Shown in pieces: positions 12,757-24,351 of a stretch of DNA of 64,000 bases. The notes below the pieces were generated by a model, which saw nothing but the letters and a program-made list of their open reading frames with translations, was not told where the DNA came from and did not search any database. The translations under genes and the position numbers were made by a program. The DNA comes from Limanda limanda (lineage: Eukaryota; Chordata; Actinopteri; Pleuronectiformes; Pleuronectidae), in the NCBI RefSeq assembly GCF_963576545.1, contig NC_083655.1:20568204-20632203 (forward strand). Reading direction: 5' to 3'. Each line of letters begins with the position of its first letter. Positions within the stretch are counted from its first letter, which is position 1.

Positions 12757-13320
12757 CACAAACACAGAGGCAAGCAGGTCTTGCAGCACATCACAGGGTC
12801 AGCAGCACACATCGGCATGGATTATCACACTGTCACACTCCGCCTCACGCCAACGGATAACAAGCTGCAGACAGACGTCCGCTGAGGGAGGAGAGGGGTG
12901 GCAGCTAAAGAGAAGACTGGGGGGAGGAAGCAGGAGGAGGAAGAAGAAACAAACAACAGATACATTGCTTGATGTTCCCAGTGTGTATTTGGTGGGCAGT
13001 AACTTTGTGCTTTTCCTATAGATGTGTGCGTCCAAACATTAGCATGCAACATTGTGCTCCGTTCCTCTAATGCATCTTTCATCATGCTTGTGTATTAGCT
13101 TCACTGTGAGTTTGAATGAAGGTGAATATGAAGCTTATTATGGTTTGTGCTACTGATCCTGTTCGGCCTGTGTTGAATGAATATTACATGGAACATACCT
13201 TCAGTTTTTAGCAGCTAACACCATGGGATGCATATTATTCAACAAAGCCTGTCAAAGGGGATAAAAAAAGACTTTGCCAACCTGCATCCCAACGTAGCAT
13301 CTCCATTGATACACAAACAT

Positions 13321-13351
13321 ACACACACACACAAACACACACACACACACA
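13321..13351. repeat. (AC)n tract with one interruption
   Basis: AC dinucleotides with a single aaac interruption. Confidence 0.9.
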
Positions 13352-13451
13352 TTGATGGAGGCATGTGAGTTTGTCTGTCATGCACACATACTAAACATAC
13401 AACAAACCCATCCACAGCTCCTTTTATCTACTAAATAATAGTGTTGCCAGA

Positions 13452-13684
13452 TGTGGAACTGTCTCTAATATGGACCAGAGGAGCCACAGCAGCACCTTAC
13501 ATGAATAATACCATAGTGTGGCGTGCACTTATGGGTGTGTCCTCTCACCCAGTGGGTTGATGGGTAATGTTAAGGCTGTAGCTATATATACTTCCCGTAT
13601 GGGGAACATGTGTCTGTTCTTCCTCACTAGGAATAAACGACAGTAAACAGTACCTGCGTCTCTGCCTTTCCTTGTCCTTCCACA
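13452..13684 (+). repeat. 5' LTR of truncated Ty3-type element
   Basis: The LTR starts TGTGGAA and ends TTCCACA, an exact 7-bp terminal inverted repeat with TG...CA ends. Inside are a TATA-like box (tatatata, 13583-13590) and a polyadenylation signal (aataaa, 13632-13637), in the order expected for U3-R-U5. The left boundary is inferred from the inverted repeat because no second LTR is available for comparison. Confidence 0.75.
13583..13590 (+). promoter_or_regulatory. TATA-like box in truncated element's LTR
   Basis: tatatata lies 42 bases upstream of the aataaa signal region and is the probable core promoter of this LTR. Confidence 0.5.
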
Positions 13685-13685
13685 T

Positions 13686-13698
13686 TGGTGACCCCGTG
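13686..13698 (+). other. Primer-binding site of truncated element
   Basis: tggtgaccccgtg begins one base after the LTR's CA end. A TGG start matches the CCA 3' end of a host tRNA, so this element appears tRNA-primed. I do not assign the tRNA species. Confidence 0.7.
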
Positions 13699-13706
13699 TT
13701 TTGGAC

Positions 13707-14495
13707 ATGTTCGAGGTAGAGGAGGATAGTGTCCCTTCCTCATCGGGGGAAGACGTCTTTTCTTCCCCGGCGCCCGTGTACCGTGTCTCCACAACGACCA
13801 TGGTGCCGCAGCTTCCGCGATCGACCAGCTCCGCGTTTTGGCAGAACGACCCCGCGCCGTGGTTTCAGCACGTCGAGGCTCTCTTCCATCTGCGAGGAGT
13901 AACGGCAGACGACTCCAGGTATTTTTTGGTGGTCGCGGCTTTGGACCAGCAATCCACCCGGCGCGTGATGCAGCTCCTGCGAGCCCCGCCGCTGCGCGGA
14001 AAATACGCCGCCCTCAAGCAGCTTCTCCTCCGTTGCTACAGCTTGTCAGCCGCGGAGAGAGCGGACAAGCTACTGTCGCTTCCCGGTTTGGGCGATGGTT
14101 TGGCGGTGGACCTGATGGACGAGATGCTGTCGTTGCTGGGCTCCGAGGATGAGGGTTTCCTGTTCCCGCACATCTTTCTGCGCCAGCTCCCGCTGCAGGT
14201 GCGCGCAGCCCTCGCCAACTCTTCTTGCTTGGCGGCCGGCGACTTCCGTGGATTGGTTGAGCAGGCGGACCGGATCCTGCTGACTTCGAGGAACGTCTCA
14301 GTGCAGAGTGTGGCCGTGGAGTCCTCGCAGTCGACGTTGGAGAACGAGGTTCCGGCATTGACGGCTGCAGTTTCCACCCGCAGACAGCGTGGCCAGCTGT
14401 GTTTCTTCCATCAGCGCTTCGGCAGCAAGGCGCGCCGCTGCGTTCCTCCGTGCGCTTTCGAGGCACCGGGAAACGGAAGAGCCGGCGCTCGGTAG
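13707..14495 (+). CDS. gag: Gag-like protein of truncated Ty3-type element
   Basis: This 262-codon open frame starts at the first ATG after the primer-binding site. The protein has an N-terminal acidic/serine-rich leader. A capsid-like region of the kind seen in arthropod and fish Ty3-type elements follows (PAPWFQHVEALFHLRGVT near residue 50). Near the C-terminus is a zinc-binding pattern C-x2-H-x9-C-x3-C, with its first Cys codon at 14400. Gag would package element RNA into cytoplasmic particles. GC content and codon use are clearly higher than in the AT-rich flanks. The frame is intact even though downstream pol is broken. A domesticated function cannot be excluded, but nothing here points to one. 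Confidence 0.8.
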   Translation: MFEVEEDSVPSSSGEDVFSSPAPVYRVSTTTMVPQLPRSTSSAFWQNDPAPWFQHVEALFHLRGVTADDSRYFLVVAALDQQSTRRVMQLLRAPPLRGKYAALKQLLLRCYSLSAAERADKLLSLPGLGDGLAVDLMDEMLSLLGSEDEGFLFPHIFLRQLPLQVRAALANSSCLAAGDFRGLVEQADRILLTSRNVSVQSVAVESSQSTLENEVPALTAAVSTRRQRGQLCFFHQRFGSKARRCVPPCAFEAPGNGRAGAR

Positions 14496-15680
14496 CAGCC
14501 GTGGGCGCTGGCGATCAAGAGGAGCTGCTGTTCATTCATGACTCCATGTCAGGTAATCAGTTCCTGGTGGACTCCGGCTCGCAGAAGAGCCTTCTCCCTC
14601 CTGCAGCTACGGCCCTCTCGGCCCATGGCAGTGGTCCGCGTCTGACAGCGGCTAACGGTTCGGCTATAGAGACGTTTGGTACCAAGTCTGTGACTGTGTG
14701 TTTCAATGGACGCAAATTTCTGTGTGACTTTGTTGTAGCCTCCATTACGGTTCCTATTATCGGAGCAGATTTTCTGTGCACTAATGGGTTGTTAGTGGAT
14801 GTAGCTAATCGCAGGCTCATTGATGCTGTGTCTTTTGCGTCTTTTCCGTGTCAGTCAGGGGGACCCGGGTCGTTAACACACGCTAATTTCGCGGCGTCAA
14901 AGGATGTCTTCCAGCGCTTACTGGCGGAATTTCCTTCGCTGACAACGCCCGCATTTTCTGCCGCGGTTACTAAACACGGCGTGGAACATTTCATTCCCAC
15001 TGCGGGTACGCCCGTTTTCGCACGTTCGCGTCGCCTCGACACCGTGAAGTTAACCACCGCGAAGGAGGAGTTTGCTACCATGGAGCGTTTGGGGATCGTT
15101 AGGCGGTCCAACAGCCCGTGGGCTTCGCCGCTCCACATGGTGCCCAAGGCGGACGGTTCTTGGCGGCCGTGCGGCGACTTCTGCCGTTAAAATAACATTA
15201 CGGCCCATGACCGTTACCCCATTCCGCATGTTCAGGATTTTATGATTCGTCTGGCGGGCATGACAATTTTTCTAAAATCGATTTGGTGCGAGGTTATCAT
15301 CAGGTGCCTGTGCGGGCAGAGGACGTGCCCAAGACTGCTGTCATTACACCGTTTGGGCTTTTCGAGTTCCTGCGAATGCCGTTCGGCCTTAAAGGCGCAG
15401 CGCAGACGTTTCAGCGCTTGATGGACTCGGTGCTACGTGACCTCGCGTTTGTTTTCGTTTATTTGGACGACATCTTGGTGGCCAGCCCGTCGGCTGATGA
15501 GCATTTGTCGCACCTTAGGCAGGTTTTCCGGCGCCTTGATGGGCATGGTCTCATTGTCAACACAGCCAAGTGCCAGTTTGGGCTGCCTGTCATAGACTTT
15601 TTGGGCCATCGCATTTCGTCGCAGGGTGCGGTTCCTTTGCCCTCGAAGGTGCATGCAGTTGCGGACTTGTCCTGCCACAA
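14399..15680 (+). pseudogene. pol: Broken pol (protease plus partial RT)
   Basis: The frame lies in -1 relative to gag and overlaps its end by about 97 bases, as expected for frameshift expression. The aspartic protease is marked by VDSGSQKSLLPP, with the DSG codons at 14570-14578. The RT N-terminal part follows up to a stop codon at 15188-15190, which falls inside a conserved RT block and looks like a single-base change. Downstream a one-base loss in a T-run near 15270 shifts the frame. RT continues from about 15283 (GYHQVPV, then MPFGL) through the catalytic YLDD at 15460-15471 and a conserved FLGH block. Similarity ends at about 15670 and the frame then runs into unrelated sequence to 15765. 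The gene is dead: two lesions plus loss of RNase H and integrase. Confidence 0.88.
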
Positions 15681-16347
15681 TAGTACAGTTTACAGCTACG
15701 ATTACTCTGACGTATGGGGCTACAAACTTTTAGACTCTACACAGGCTGGCTGTGGAGATTTTTAAAGCGACATTACAATGAAAGGGAACAGTTTTTCTTC
15801 TGAGAGATTCTAATAGAAAAGATGGGTTTTACATCCCAATTCTCTCATTTTAGTGAGAGGAGCCCGTTGGCTGATCGGCTCCCATACGTAGTGGTAATTT
15901 CTTTTTTTTTTAATGCTAAGAATATTTCCTGTTTTTATTTGATATTTAATGACTCCCACTGTATTGCAGAACACCCAAAGAGGTCATAAGATTGATTTAC
16001 AAACAAAAAAAAGAATTTTTCTGCTACACAAGTTTCCAGTTTTTACAGTATACCTCGTGTTTTCTCCCCCCCGTAACCTGCATAAAAAAAGGTACTACAC
16101 AATTGGGCTTTAAAATATTGTGAAATACTGGATAGTTGTACCTTGAACAATAAAAAAAAAAGGTGCAATTGCCATTTAAATCATTAACATCTGCTTTTTC
16201 TGATCAGTCAACGCTAAATCCCCTTAATTCCCCCCCCACTCATTCTTAATAGAAAATTCACATGTCTTAAAGTTTGCACAGGTATTTGAGGGTTTGAGAG
16301 AGTTTCTTTTATTCTGTTCACCGGCCGGCATAGCTGGGAGCAGTTTG

Positions 16348-16417
<70 letters not shown>

Positions 16418-18818
16418 TGTGTGTATGTGTACAAAAAACTCCAAAATGCATCAATGAATTTCTCGAAACTTGGTAGGAATGTTATTTGGGAGAGTATCTC
16501 CAGACGATTCAGTTTTTGAGGTGATCAATAAAGTGTGTGTGGGGGGCGGGTGGACAACAGAAAAAACACATTTTGCTCTAACAGTGCAGAGCCAGTGGCA
16601 TAAATATATACTGTGCATATATAGAATGAACAACACATCAGTGGATCTCTCCTCCAATGCTTTTCATTTTAGGTTGCAACAAAGGCATCTTTATTCCAGG
16701 AGGTTCATATACATTTACTGCAATTTAGTTTTTTGTAAACACCTGTTAAACCAAACCTGCCTTACCCAATCCCACTCTGCCCCTTACCCTGATGGGTTGG
16801 CTCATCACAGGTTATAATGCTGTAGGGTATGACTTGCATTTTAAGTATAAAATAGAAAGGACAATTACACTGCAATTTTGTCAGGATAAAAACTACCTCT
16901 GAAGTAGCTCAGAAAGAGAAACTGTATTTGGAAACACATTGGAGGAATTTTAAAATATAGACTTAGGTAATATAAAAAACCCTGGCACTCTTGCTACCTC
17001 ATCATATTTTGCTCAAAGCTCGAAGGATAACAATGTCCCTCAGTCTATCAATTTTGGTCCAGACTGAGGAGACTTGACACACGGTATTTTTCCTACAGAC
17101 ATTCATATTCCTCAGAAGATGACATGATGATCCTCTGACCTCCCTTCAATGGGGTTAACATTACTTTGTCCAGATAAATATCTAGGCATATAGACTTTCA
17201 AGGATTGACAAATCAAATTAAAAGAAAGTATTAAGGTATTGATTAGCCCTTCATGATTACTTTACCTGCGATCCCCTGACCTTTCAAGTTGCACCATCAC
17301 CCATTGAGTGCTAACTGAAAATGCTAGCTTGCTAATATGCTTTACTCAGAATGTAAACCTATTTCACAAAGCCACAAAGCCTGTATCAGACCCCCGACAA
17401 GCCGTGTACCCTTTTAAACGTCTCGATTTTCCAATGCAACAAACCAAGGGACCCTGATCAACCTTCAACCTCTTCATCAGAACGGCAGCTACACATTACA
17501 ATCAGCTCACACACGATCAGTCCCTCCTTCTTTTGTTCCTTTTATTTGAGATGTTTCATTTTTAAAATGCTGTATAGATGAGAGAGAGGGCCCGGGAGAG
17601 TATCCCATTAACGCTCTCTCTCTTTCTATTGCAGGCTCTTGATCGCTCTCTCCCCCTCTCTCTCTGCCGTTCTTCGTTAGCAGAGCAGATGGTGTGAGTG
17701 AGCAGACCAGTCATTTCTAAATCAATAGCTGGGCACATGGGATCACTGTGTATTTGGAAAAAACCCATAACACGCACGCAATTGTGCCCTCTCAAACACA
17801 TAACACACACAGACACACAGTTTAATACACCAAAATAACCACACGTGTACAAACAAATATTCATGCATACAACACGCACATGCAGTCTGAACCCACAGTG
17901 GTCTTAGACTTTTGGACCACTGTATATGTACACAAAACAGAAACACATACACACAAGAGGTGCATTATTTCTGCACACACGCACAGAACAACACACAAAC
18001 CAAATGGGGGTGTAGAAGGAGAAGCGGGGGAAGGAGATGGAGAGTAAACCAATAGCCCTGCAGCTTATATCTGCAGACAAGCTGTTGTTTAATATGACTG
18101 CAGCAGACGTCGGTCCCACGACAATCATTTAAACCTCCAGAGCCTGCTTGACTGTAGGAGATGCAAGTATCTCTCTTTTCCGCTCTTTCCTCCTATATTA
18201 CACAGTTTTTTCTTGTCCTCCTCCTCCTCTCGCTGTATTCCTCATATATTCCTCTCAGTGAATTGCAGCAGAAATGGGTGGTGGTGGGAACATGAATTCT
18301 TCATTTAAGTCATGATCCCCAACTGTTATTGTCCTGTTCTGTTGTGAAATGATCGCTATCAGTAAAACATGAAGTGAAAGGAGACACAGTCTGACGATTC
18401 TGAAGCAGTTTGTTGTTTTATTCTCCACTCAAAATGCTTTGCTCAAGAAAATTTGTTGACAACATGAAATACTTGAAGTTGCTGTTCTGTAGCCACCAAA
18501 GAGTGCTCCAACCTGAATTATCATGTTGTTTGTCCCTACCATTTGTTATGAAGTGTGTTAAATCTCTACTGGACTCTTATCATTATGGCTATGATTATAA
18601 ACAACATGGTCATGGTTAAAAGACTGGAAACCAACATCCACCCCAACATCCTCTTGATGCATATTATTGCTCCCGTTTGAATTGCAATTACCACAAGAGG
18701 TCGCCTAAATACAATCATGTAATCAATAAAATCAACAATTGAACAATGAGAAAAACAATGAACTCTTGACACATAACCCCTGGGCTTGATTTGTACATGT
18801 CCATATTCTTTTTTGTTG
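15681..18818. other. Single-copy DNA with a long GT microsatellite
   Basis: Apart from the GT tract at 16350-16430, I recognise nothing. The cytidine/histidine-type frames over the tract are artefacts. A pyrimidine-rich patch lies at about 17610-17670. Confidence 0.5.
16350..16430. repeat. (TG)32 microsatellite with imperfect end
   Basis: Perfect TG runs to 16414, followed by gtttgtgtgtgtatgtgt. Confidence 0.96.
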
Positions 18819-19179
18819 TTAAAGCCCCTACAACAAGATCTTTACTGGTTATGAAACCGTCTTATTTTAATATTGCTGCCTCTTTATAACATAGAACGGA
18901 AAATAAGAAAACAACCAGGGAGAAAATTGTCTTTTTCTACAAACTATTGTAAATGTCTGTCGCGGATAACCGGTGAAGTCAGAGCAATGACAGTCAGGGT
19001 GGAAAAGCCTATGTTTAGGCAGAGGGAGAGGAAACAGAAGCGGGGGAAGCGAGCCAGGCTACGCGCTATGCTGATGGCTAACATGTGCAGACCAACTATA
19101 GGTCTCTTAAACAAGATATATTAGATCAGAACGAGAGTTACGACACATGAAAATGAAAACGTCCTTGTAGGAGCTTTAA
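18819..19179. mobile_element. TTAA-flanked inverted-repeat element (piggyBac-like MITE)
   Basis: The left end is ttaa followed by agcccctacaa; the right end is ttgtaggagct followed by ttaa. The ends are near-perfect inverted repeats and both abut TTAA (18819-18822, 19176-19179), the target duplication used by piggyBac-type transposons. At about 361 bp with no transposase frame it is non-autonomous. The interior includes a basic coding-like stretch, described separately. Confidence 0.65.
18960..19115 (+). pseudogene. Possible LINE-derived fragment inside the TTAA element
   Basis: An open stretch encodes RERKQKRGKRARLRAM followed by LMANMCRP. The run of basic residues and the following block resemble the start of the endonuclease/RT reading frame of fish L2-type LINEs. 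Only about 50 residues are readable, with no catalytic motif, so this is a remnant at best. It lies inside the inverted repeats at 18819-19179. Confidence 0.35.
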
Positions 19180-19505
19180 GTTTGAGTCAGATTTAAAGGA
19201 ATAACCAAGGCAGTAAACAGTAAAACTGTCATTGTGTCGCATTTAGTTTGTCATATTTTGCACTCGCATAAAACTGAGAAGCTGCAAAATCTCCCACATA
19301 TTAGAGACATCCTGAGAGAAAATATGGAACAGCTGTCTGCTGCAGGAATCCATATGTATGATTGAAATTGTGGTTTCTACATGATCACCAGTTTGAATGG
19401 TCTTACCCCTGTAGAGGGCATAATATTCACATCAACTGCCTTTGGACTGGTACCCGTTGAGGACTCATCTGTCTAACTCTGTGTGCAACAATGTGATCAA
19501 CATAT

Positions 19506-19834
19506 TGTAACGGACTGGGGTTAATTGTTATGTGTGTTTGTTGGGCGTTGTCAGTGGGACATTGTGTTGAAGGAGTGTTCTGATGTCCTGGGCGACAGTG
19601 AAGGGGTCGGGGGCGGGAGATGTGATGGTTTTGACTAATAGGATGGGTTCTTTAGTAAAGAGGCTCTCTCATTGGCTGGTTTTGCGGGGTGATTGGGTGG
19701 CAATGAGGAAGTTGGGGGTTGTTGATGTGCACGAGAGTCGGAATGAATGAAAAGGCACATGTTCACATGAAAAAGTCAATAAAGTTACCAGACGACAAAG
19801 AAGCTTCCTGTCCTCTCTATGGGAGGACGTTACA
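19506..19834 (+). mobile_element. Solo LTR
   Basis: The 329-bp unit begins TGTAACG and ends CGTTACA, an exact 7-bp inverted repeat with TG...CA ends. It is flanked by a 4-bp direct repeat atat (19502-19505 and 19835-19838). A polyadenylation signal aataaa lies at 19778-19783 in the 3' third. No internal coding region adjoins it, so it is best read as the product of LTR-LTR recombination. It differs from both other LTRs in the window. Confidence 0.72.
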
Positions 19835-19839
19835 ATATA

Positions 19840-22800
19840 ATCTGGCAGATTGGCATGAAATTCAATACAGATATTCTTATTTCAGTGAAACCCCAACGTT
19901 AGTGAGGTATTCTCACCACAAGAGCATCCAGAATAGCTGCAGCTTCTTGTCATCAAAGGAACGTTTTCATTGTCCTAAGAACAGCTGGAATGATCGTAGT
20001 TCTTAAAATGTTCATTGTAGGATTGTTTTTACTTCAGTTTCAGAGTAAGTAATCTCACAGCACAATAGGAACTTGGGTGACAGAAGTGTATGATTGGTTG
20101 AACACATGTGCCAATGCCAATCATCAACATTTAAGAAAAATGTGTCAACAAAACAATTGGGCTGAATTTGCACATCTCTGATTCAGTTCATGAGAAAACA
20201 CTGAGAATAAAATCAATACTGAAAAAACCCTCACGCACAATGGCTTCACAGAAGAACAGACCCACCAGCTTTACATTCATGAAACCAGGTTGGATGAACA
20301 TGACTTCACTGGAGTGTAGCATGCAAACGTTAAAGCTGTTACAGTTTCCTGTTGGCCAAACTCAGTTACACACCCGACTTGGATCACACAACGACATGGG
20401 GGATGTGCGAGTGTCTGAGGCATGTCAGGGAGAACCCGCTGATTATCGTTACATCTGCATCTCCATGTGTATCTTATGACAGCTAGTATTGCAAATTGGA
20501 GACAAGAGACAGATAATGTCACAGCGATTGTATGACCTTTCTTTTATTAAAATCAAGATACTGGCTCAAATGTGTGGCATAGTCTGTTTCTAACTGCACA
20601 ACACAATTTAATGACAGTGAAGCAGTTCACTGAACATTATGTAAAAGTCTGTTGCAAATTCCAGAAGCATTTTTAAAATATATTACTTATATAAGCTTTA
20701 AACTATGGTCCGGCCTAGCATTCTTTCTTTCTTTACTTAGCCATGTTTGCAGCTGTATGTGGAATCATTTAAGAACAAGTCAGGACATTTTTAAAACTTA
20801 ATGTGAAAGAAAAAACATTCTGACATGGTCGGATTTTTATTTGGGCTTTACGATGTGTGACAGATATTGTGTGAGATGTCTACATGACATTTAACACATG
20901 TTACAAAAGGTAGTTGTTCATCACACTGTTGTTTTCCCCAAGTGGCCCCAGTGTTAGGTTGGGCCAATATCAGGGTGTTATTGATTAGTTTGATGCTAGC
21001 AAATGTTTCAATTGATTATATTTCTACAGATTTGGTTTCTATTTATTCACATGTTGAACTGCAAATACATTTTAATTGGTCAAAACATGTTTTAGCAAGC
21101 TTTTAAGTGGAGTTGCTTCAGCTTGTCTTGGCCTTTAAGTGAATAATACAGAGCAGCACATGGGCAGAAGCAGTAAGCTGCATGATGAATTAACAACGTG
21201 TTTCAGCAAAATCATTGTCTGTGACAAAACATAAAAGGTTGAAAATACCTATAATTATTCTTCAAATGCTTCTCTGTCAACGGCCTTTCCTTTCACAGAC
21301 TTGAATGAAACAGTGTACTGACTGCCACTAGGGAAGTGGCACAATTGGTGACTAAAGCATGGAAAAAACGAGTTGAAACCCAGAGGAGCCTCGGTGAGAG
21401 CGATAGCAGAGTTATCAGACCACCTCTGAGTGCGCTGAATAACAGGATGCATTTGGGGCTGAAATTAAAACCGTGGTTGAGGGGGAGAATCACTGACATG
21501 ATCATCCGACTGGATTCAAATTAGGAAATAGTAATTACAAATAATTAATCTTCAGTAATCCGCTCTGAGCTTTGATTTACTTTAACCATTCTCTGTGTGA
21601 GTGTTACACCACAAAGCTCGAGCTTAACATTTTGTATCCCAGTGATCCCCAAGAAATCTTTTACAAAAGGTGATTTATATGAACCAATAATAGACAAAAG
21701 CATGTAATAAAATGCGCTTGAAACGATAAATGGTGTTTCACTGCTATTACATTTAGTCTCCTGCTTTGGCAATGACCTCAAACCAGCAAGCTACCATCGC
21801 ATAACAACCAGATATTCTCAAGTCTCATACTCATTTTCTGACATATGTGACATATGGCACCCTCGATTTCAGCCTTAAATACACAATTCAAAAAAGAGGA
21901 GAGTTGTCTTATAAATACAAGCTGCACTCATCTCCAGGCCACTTAAATGTGAAGAGGCGAGCCGGAAGAGAGGATGAGGAGTGGGAAAATAGGCGAGGCA
22001 ATTCATCCATTAGTTTATGAGGTTCCTGTTCCTGAAGGTGTGAGGAATAGATCGTAGCTCACTGACATTGATTTGTGGTGTGTATCTCTGCGTGGTTTAA
22101 ACTGTGAGCCCTTTCACACGCATTTGTTACTTTGCTGGTAACAAGCATAGTGACATTCTCAGTGGAAGAAATGCATAGGTTTTTTAACGTTATCAAGTCA
22201 CTAGAATTTTCAAATGATAACGTCAGCAGTTTGAATGAGTATATCCAAAATCTTTCTCTGTCTATCTGGCTGTATCCTGTAACCCACAGGAACAGGTATT
22301 TTTGCTTCCTGTGGTGTGACTCTCGATTGGTTAACCTACAGGGACAGCACCACTCTGCCATTGAAAATCAAACTGTGTTAGTTTACCATACTAAGTTATA
22401 CAGCCGGCATATCCCAGAAACATTAGACGTTAAATTAGATCATCTTTACCCAGAATAACAATTTGGTTTTTGACACTTTCAGTTGATGCATTTCACTCTG
22501 ATGACACTTGTCCCAATATGACGATGCTACTTAGTAAGCACCGATCTGTTAGAAGCCTTTTTTATAGCAGGTGAACACTGCCTGCAAGTTGAGTTCCTCA
22601 AACGAGCCTCAGGAGTCCTATAGCACTCCACTGAGCTCTGAAAATGATTAAAAACACATCAATGAGCCACACTGTTGCAATGGGTGACACGTTCCTTCAT
22701 TACCAAGAACACACAAACCGTTTATCTTGACAAAATTCCACACACAATGTCATGCTGCCAGAAATACTCAACTTCTAAAAGTGAGAAGAAAAAGGTCCTC

Positions 22801-23194
22801 CAACAAATGCCCTTTTTCTTCCAGTTTGAGTAACATTTGTTTAATTTGTGTCTGATTTACAGTGATCGACAGTGTAAGGGATTAACAATGCACTGTTTTA
22901 AAGATTCATATCCTCAATAGGAATGTTGGTTTTCATAATTTTTAAGATGCTTTTATTAGAACAACCATCTGCTTACTCATCATTTTCTAATTGAGCATAC
23001 TAATGAAATATACTCTTTCTCACTCCCTCAGGTAAGTGCACACAAAGGTGTGACTTCTGCAGCAGTAATGCTCCCCTTTGCCAGCACATTGACACCTCTG
23101 TGGGTTTTACTCACATCACCCAGAAGCGGGATAATGGGATTTTACTCCATGGCCACATCATTTAGGAGAGCTCTATTCCCTCATGCACTGCAGT
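19840..23194. other. Single-copy DNA, nothing recognised
   Basis: Only short frames without motifs. No repeat signature, RNA gene or convincing exon was seen. Confidence 0.5.
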
Positions 23195-23332
23195 CTGAAC
23201 CAGAGGCTCCTTACACCTGGTATCAACATGTGGTCTTTGTGAACCAATCACAAGTGGACAGCTCTGAGTGCATGAGTAAAAATGTGGATCGTGATCGGAT
23301 CTCAGATCGGATCTCACCTCCCTGCTCTTAAC
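23195..23332. mobile_element. MITE fragment, same family as 58657-58850
   Basis: cttacacctggtatcaacat followed by a caatcacaagtggaca block aligns without gaps to cttcagacctgacattaaca at 58668 for about 50 bases. A gatcggatctcagatcggat repeat follows. The termini were not resolved. Confidence 0.5.
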
Positions 23333-23399
23333 AAACAAACATGTATGTCATTTCGGTTCATTTTTTACCCAAGTGTTTCCGATGTCATTGTGTATGTTT

Positions 23400-23489
23400 G
23401 TGTGTGTGTGTGTCGGTGTCGGTGTGTGTGTGTGTGTGTGTCGGTGTGTGTGTCGCTGTGTGTGTGTCGGTGTGGGTGTCGGTGTGTGT
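23400..23489. repeat. Compound TG / tcggtg microsatellite
   Basis: TG runs punctuated by repeated tcggtg and tcgctg units. Confidence 0.9.
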
Positions 23490-24350
23490 ACGTCGACACA
23501 AGCAAGCGAAAGTGAGGTAGAGAGATGAGTTAGGAAAAGTCTGAGTGAATCTCATGCAGCTGTGAAGAAAGATTTTACCTATTAAGGAAAGTATTGATCA
23601 CTATGCGGAGATCACTGTTGTTCTTTAACAGAAAAATTACGTTTGATTCATAGTTAAACTAAGGCAGGTCAAAGGACATCAGCTGAGTAGGAGGTCCTTC
23701 ATATGTGGCCCAGGACTGATTTGCATTCACAATGCTAAACGAATGTGGACACCTGTGGCCTCTTTTAACATTTGTGGCACAAATACACTTCTGTGGCTCT
23801 ATCATGGCAGCATGTAGTCTCATATGTGGACGTACAACAATCTTTTCTATCAGAAGGTCAGAAAAAGATCTGAGAATGATTAGTTGGGTCATTGTGTGAT
23901 GAATAAACAAAAAGGATTTACCCAAGAAATAGAGCAACTTAAATAATGAGTCAATCAAAATAGTTTTCTATGGGAGAAATACAAGCCACAATGAAATCTT
24001 ACAATCAATAGAGAAGCTTTAAGGGAAAGGTTGTGAAGAGGATGACAAAGAATGGACTTTGAAAAGCAGATTTTAAATCTAGCTTTTGGAAGCTATAGTT
24101 GTAAACTATCCTCAGTTCTGTTACATGAGCAGTGTAATGAGTCCAGCATAAAGACTGGAAGGAGGAGGGAACAGTTAGCCTGACTCTGCCCAATGTTCCC
24201 TATACACTTACACCTCTAACACTCCTGTACCTCCACTCACTGAGCGACACACTGTTTCTTTTTCTTTTTTTACTGTGCAAAAGCAGAAATATGAACAAGT
24301 TGAAGTTGTACAAGGAGTTTGATAGAACATCATTTTTTTGGTGACCAGTG
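23490..24350. other. Single-copy DNA, nothing recognised
   Basis: No motif-bearing frame and no repeat signature seen. Confidence 0.5.
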
Positions 24351-24351
24351 G

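Larger units (their letters stand above)
11004..13451. other. Single-copy DNA with small microsatellites
   Basis: Contains four 8-bp units of cacacact at 12725-12756 and an AC tract at 13321-13351. The minus-strand frame at 11521-12009 (162 codons) shows no domain, signal peptide or repeat, and I do not accept it as a gene. Confidence 0.5.
13452..15680 (+). mobile_element. 3'-truncated Ty3-type LTR retrotransposon
   Basis: The order is a 233-bp 5' LTR, a tRNA-type primer-binding site, gag, and pol (protease and part of RT). Recognisable coding stops at about 15665-15680, just after the RT palm. RNase H, integrase and a 3' LTR are absent, and I did not find the LTR sequence again in the window. 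The pol part carries a stop codon and a frameshift, so the copy cannot mobilise itself. Its gag and LTR are unlike those of the sushi-type element at 46923, so the two are different lineages. Confidence 0.9.

Noticed and set aside
13740..15147. Minus-strand frames of 70-150 codons under the truncated element
   Set aside because: They are antisense to recognised gag and pol, and their open length follows from the high GC content.
16214..16476. Reading frames of repeated threonine/histidine or cysteine/valine over the GT tract
   Set aside because: They are direct translations of a dinucleotide repeat in several frames. The same applies at 4059-4301, 9880-10308, 25264-25873 and 41829-42069.
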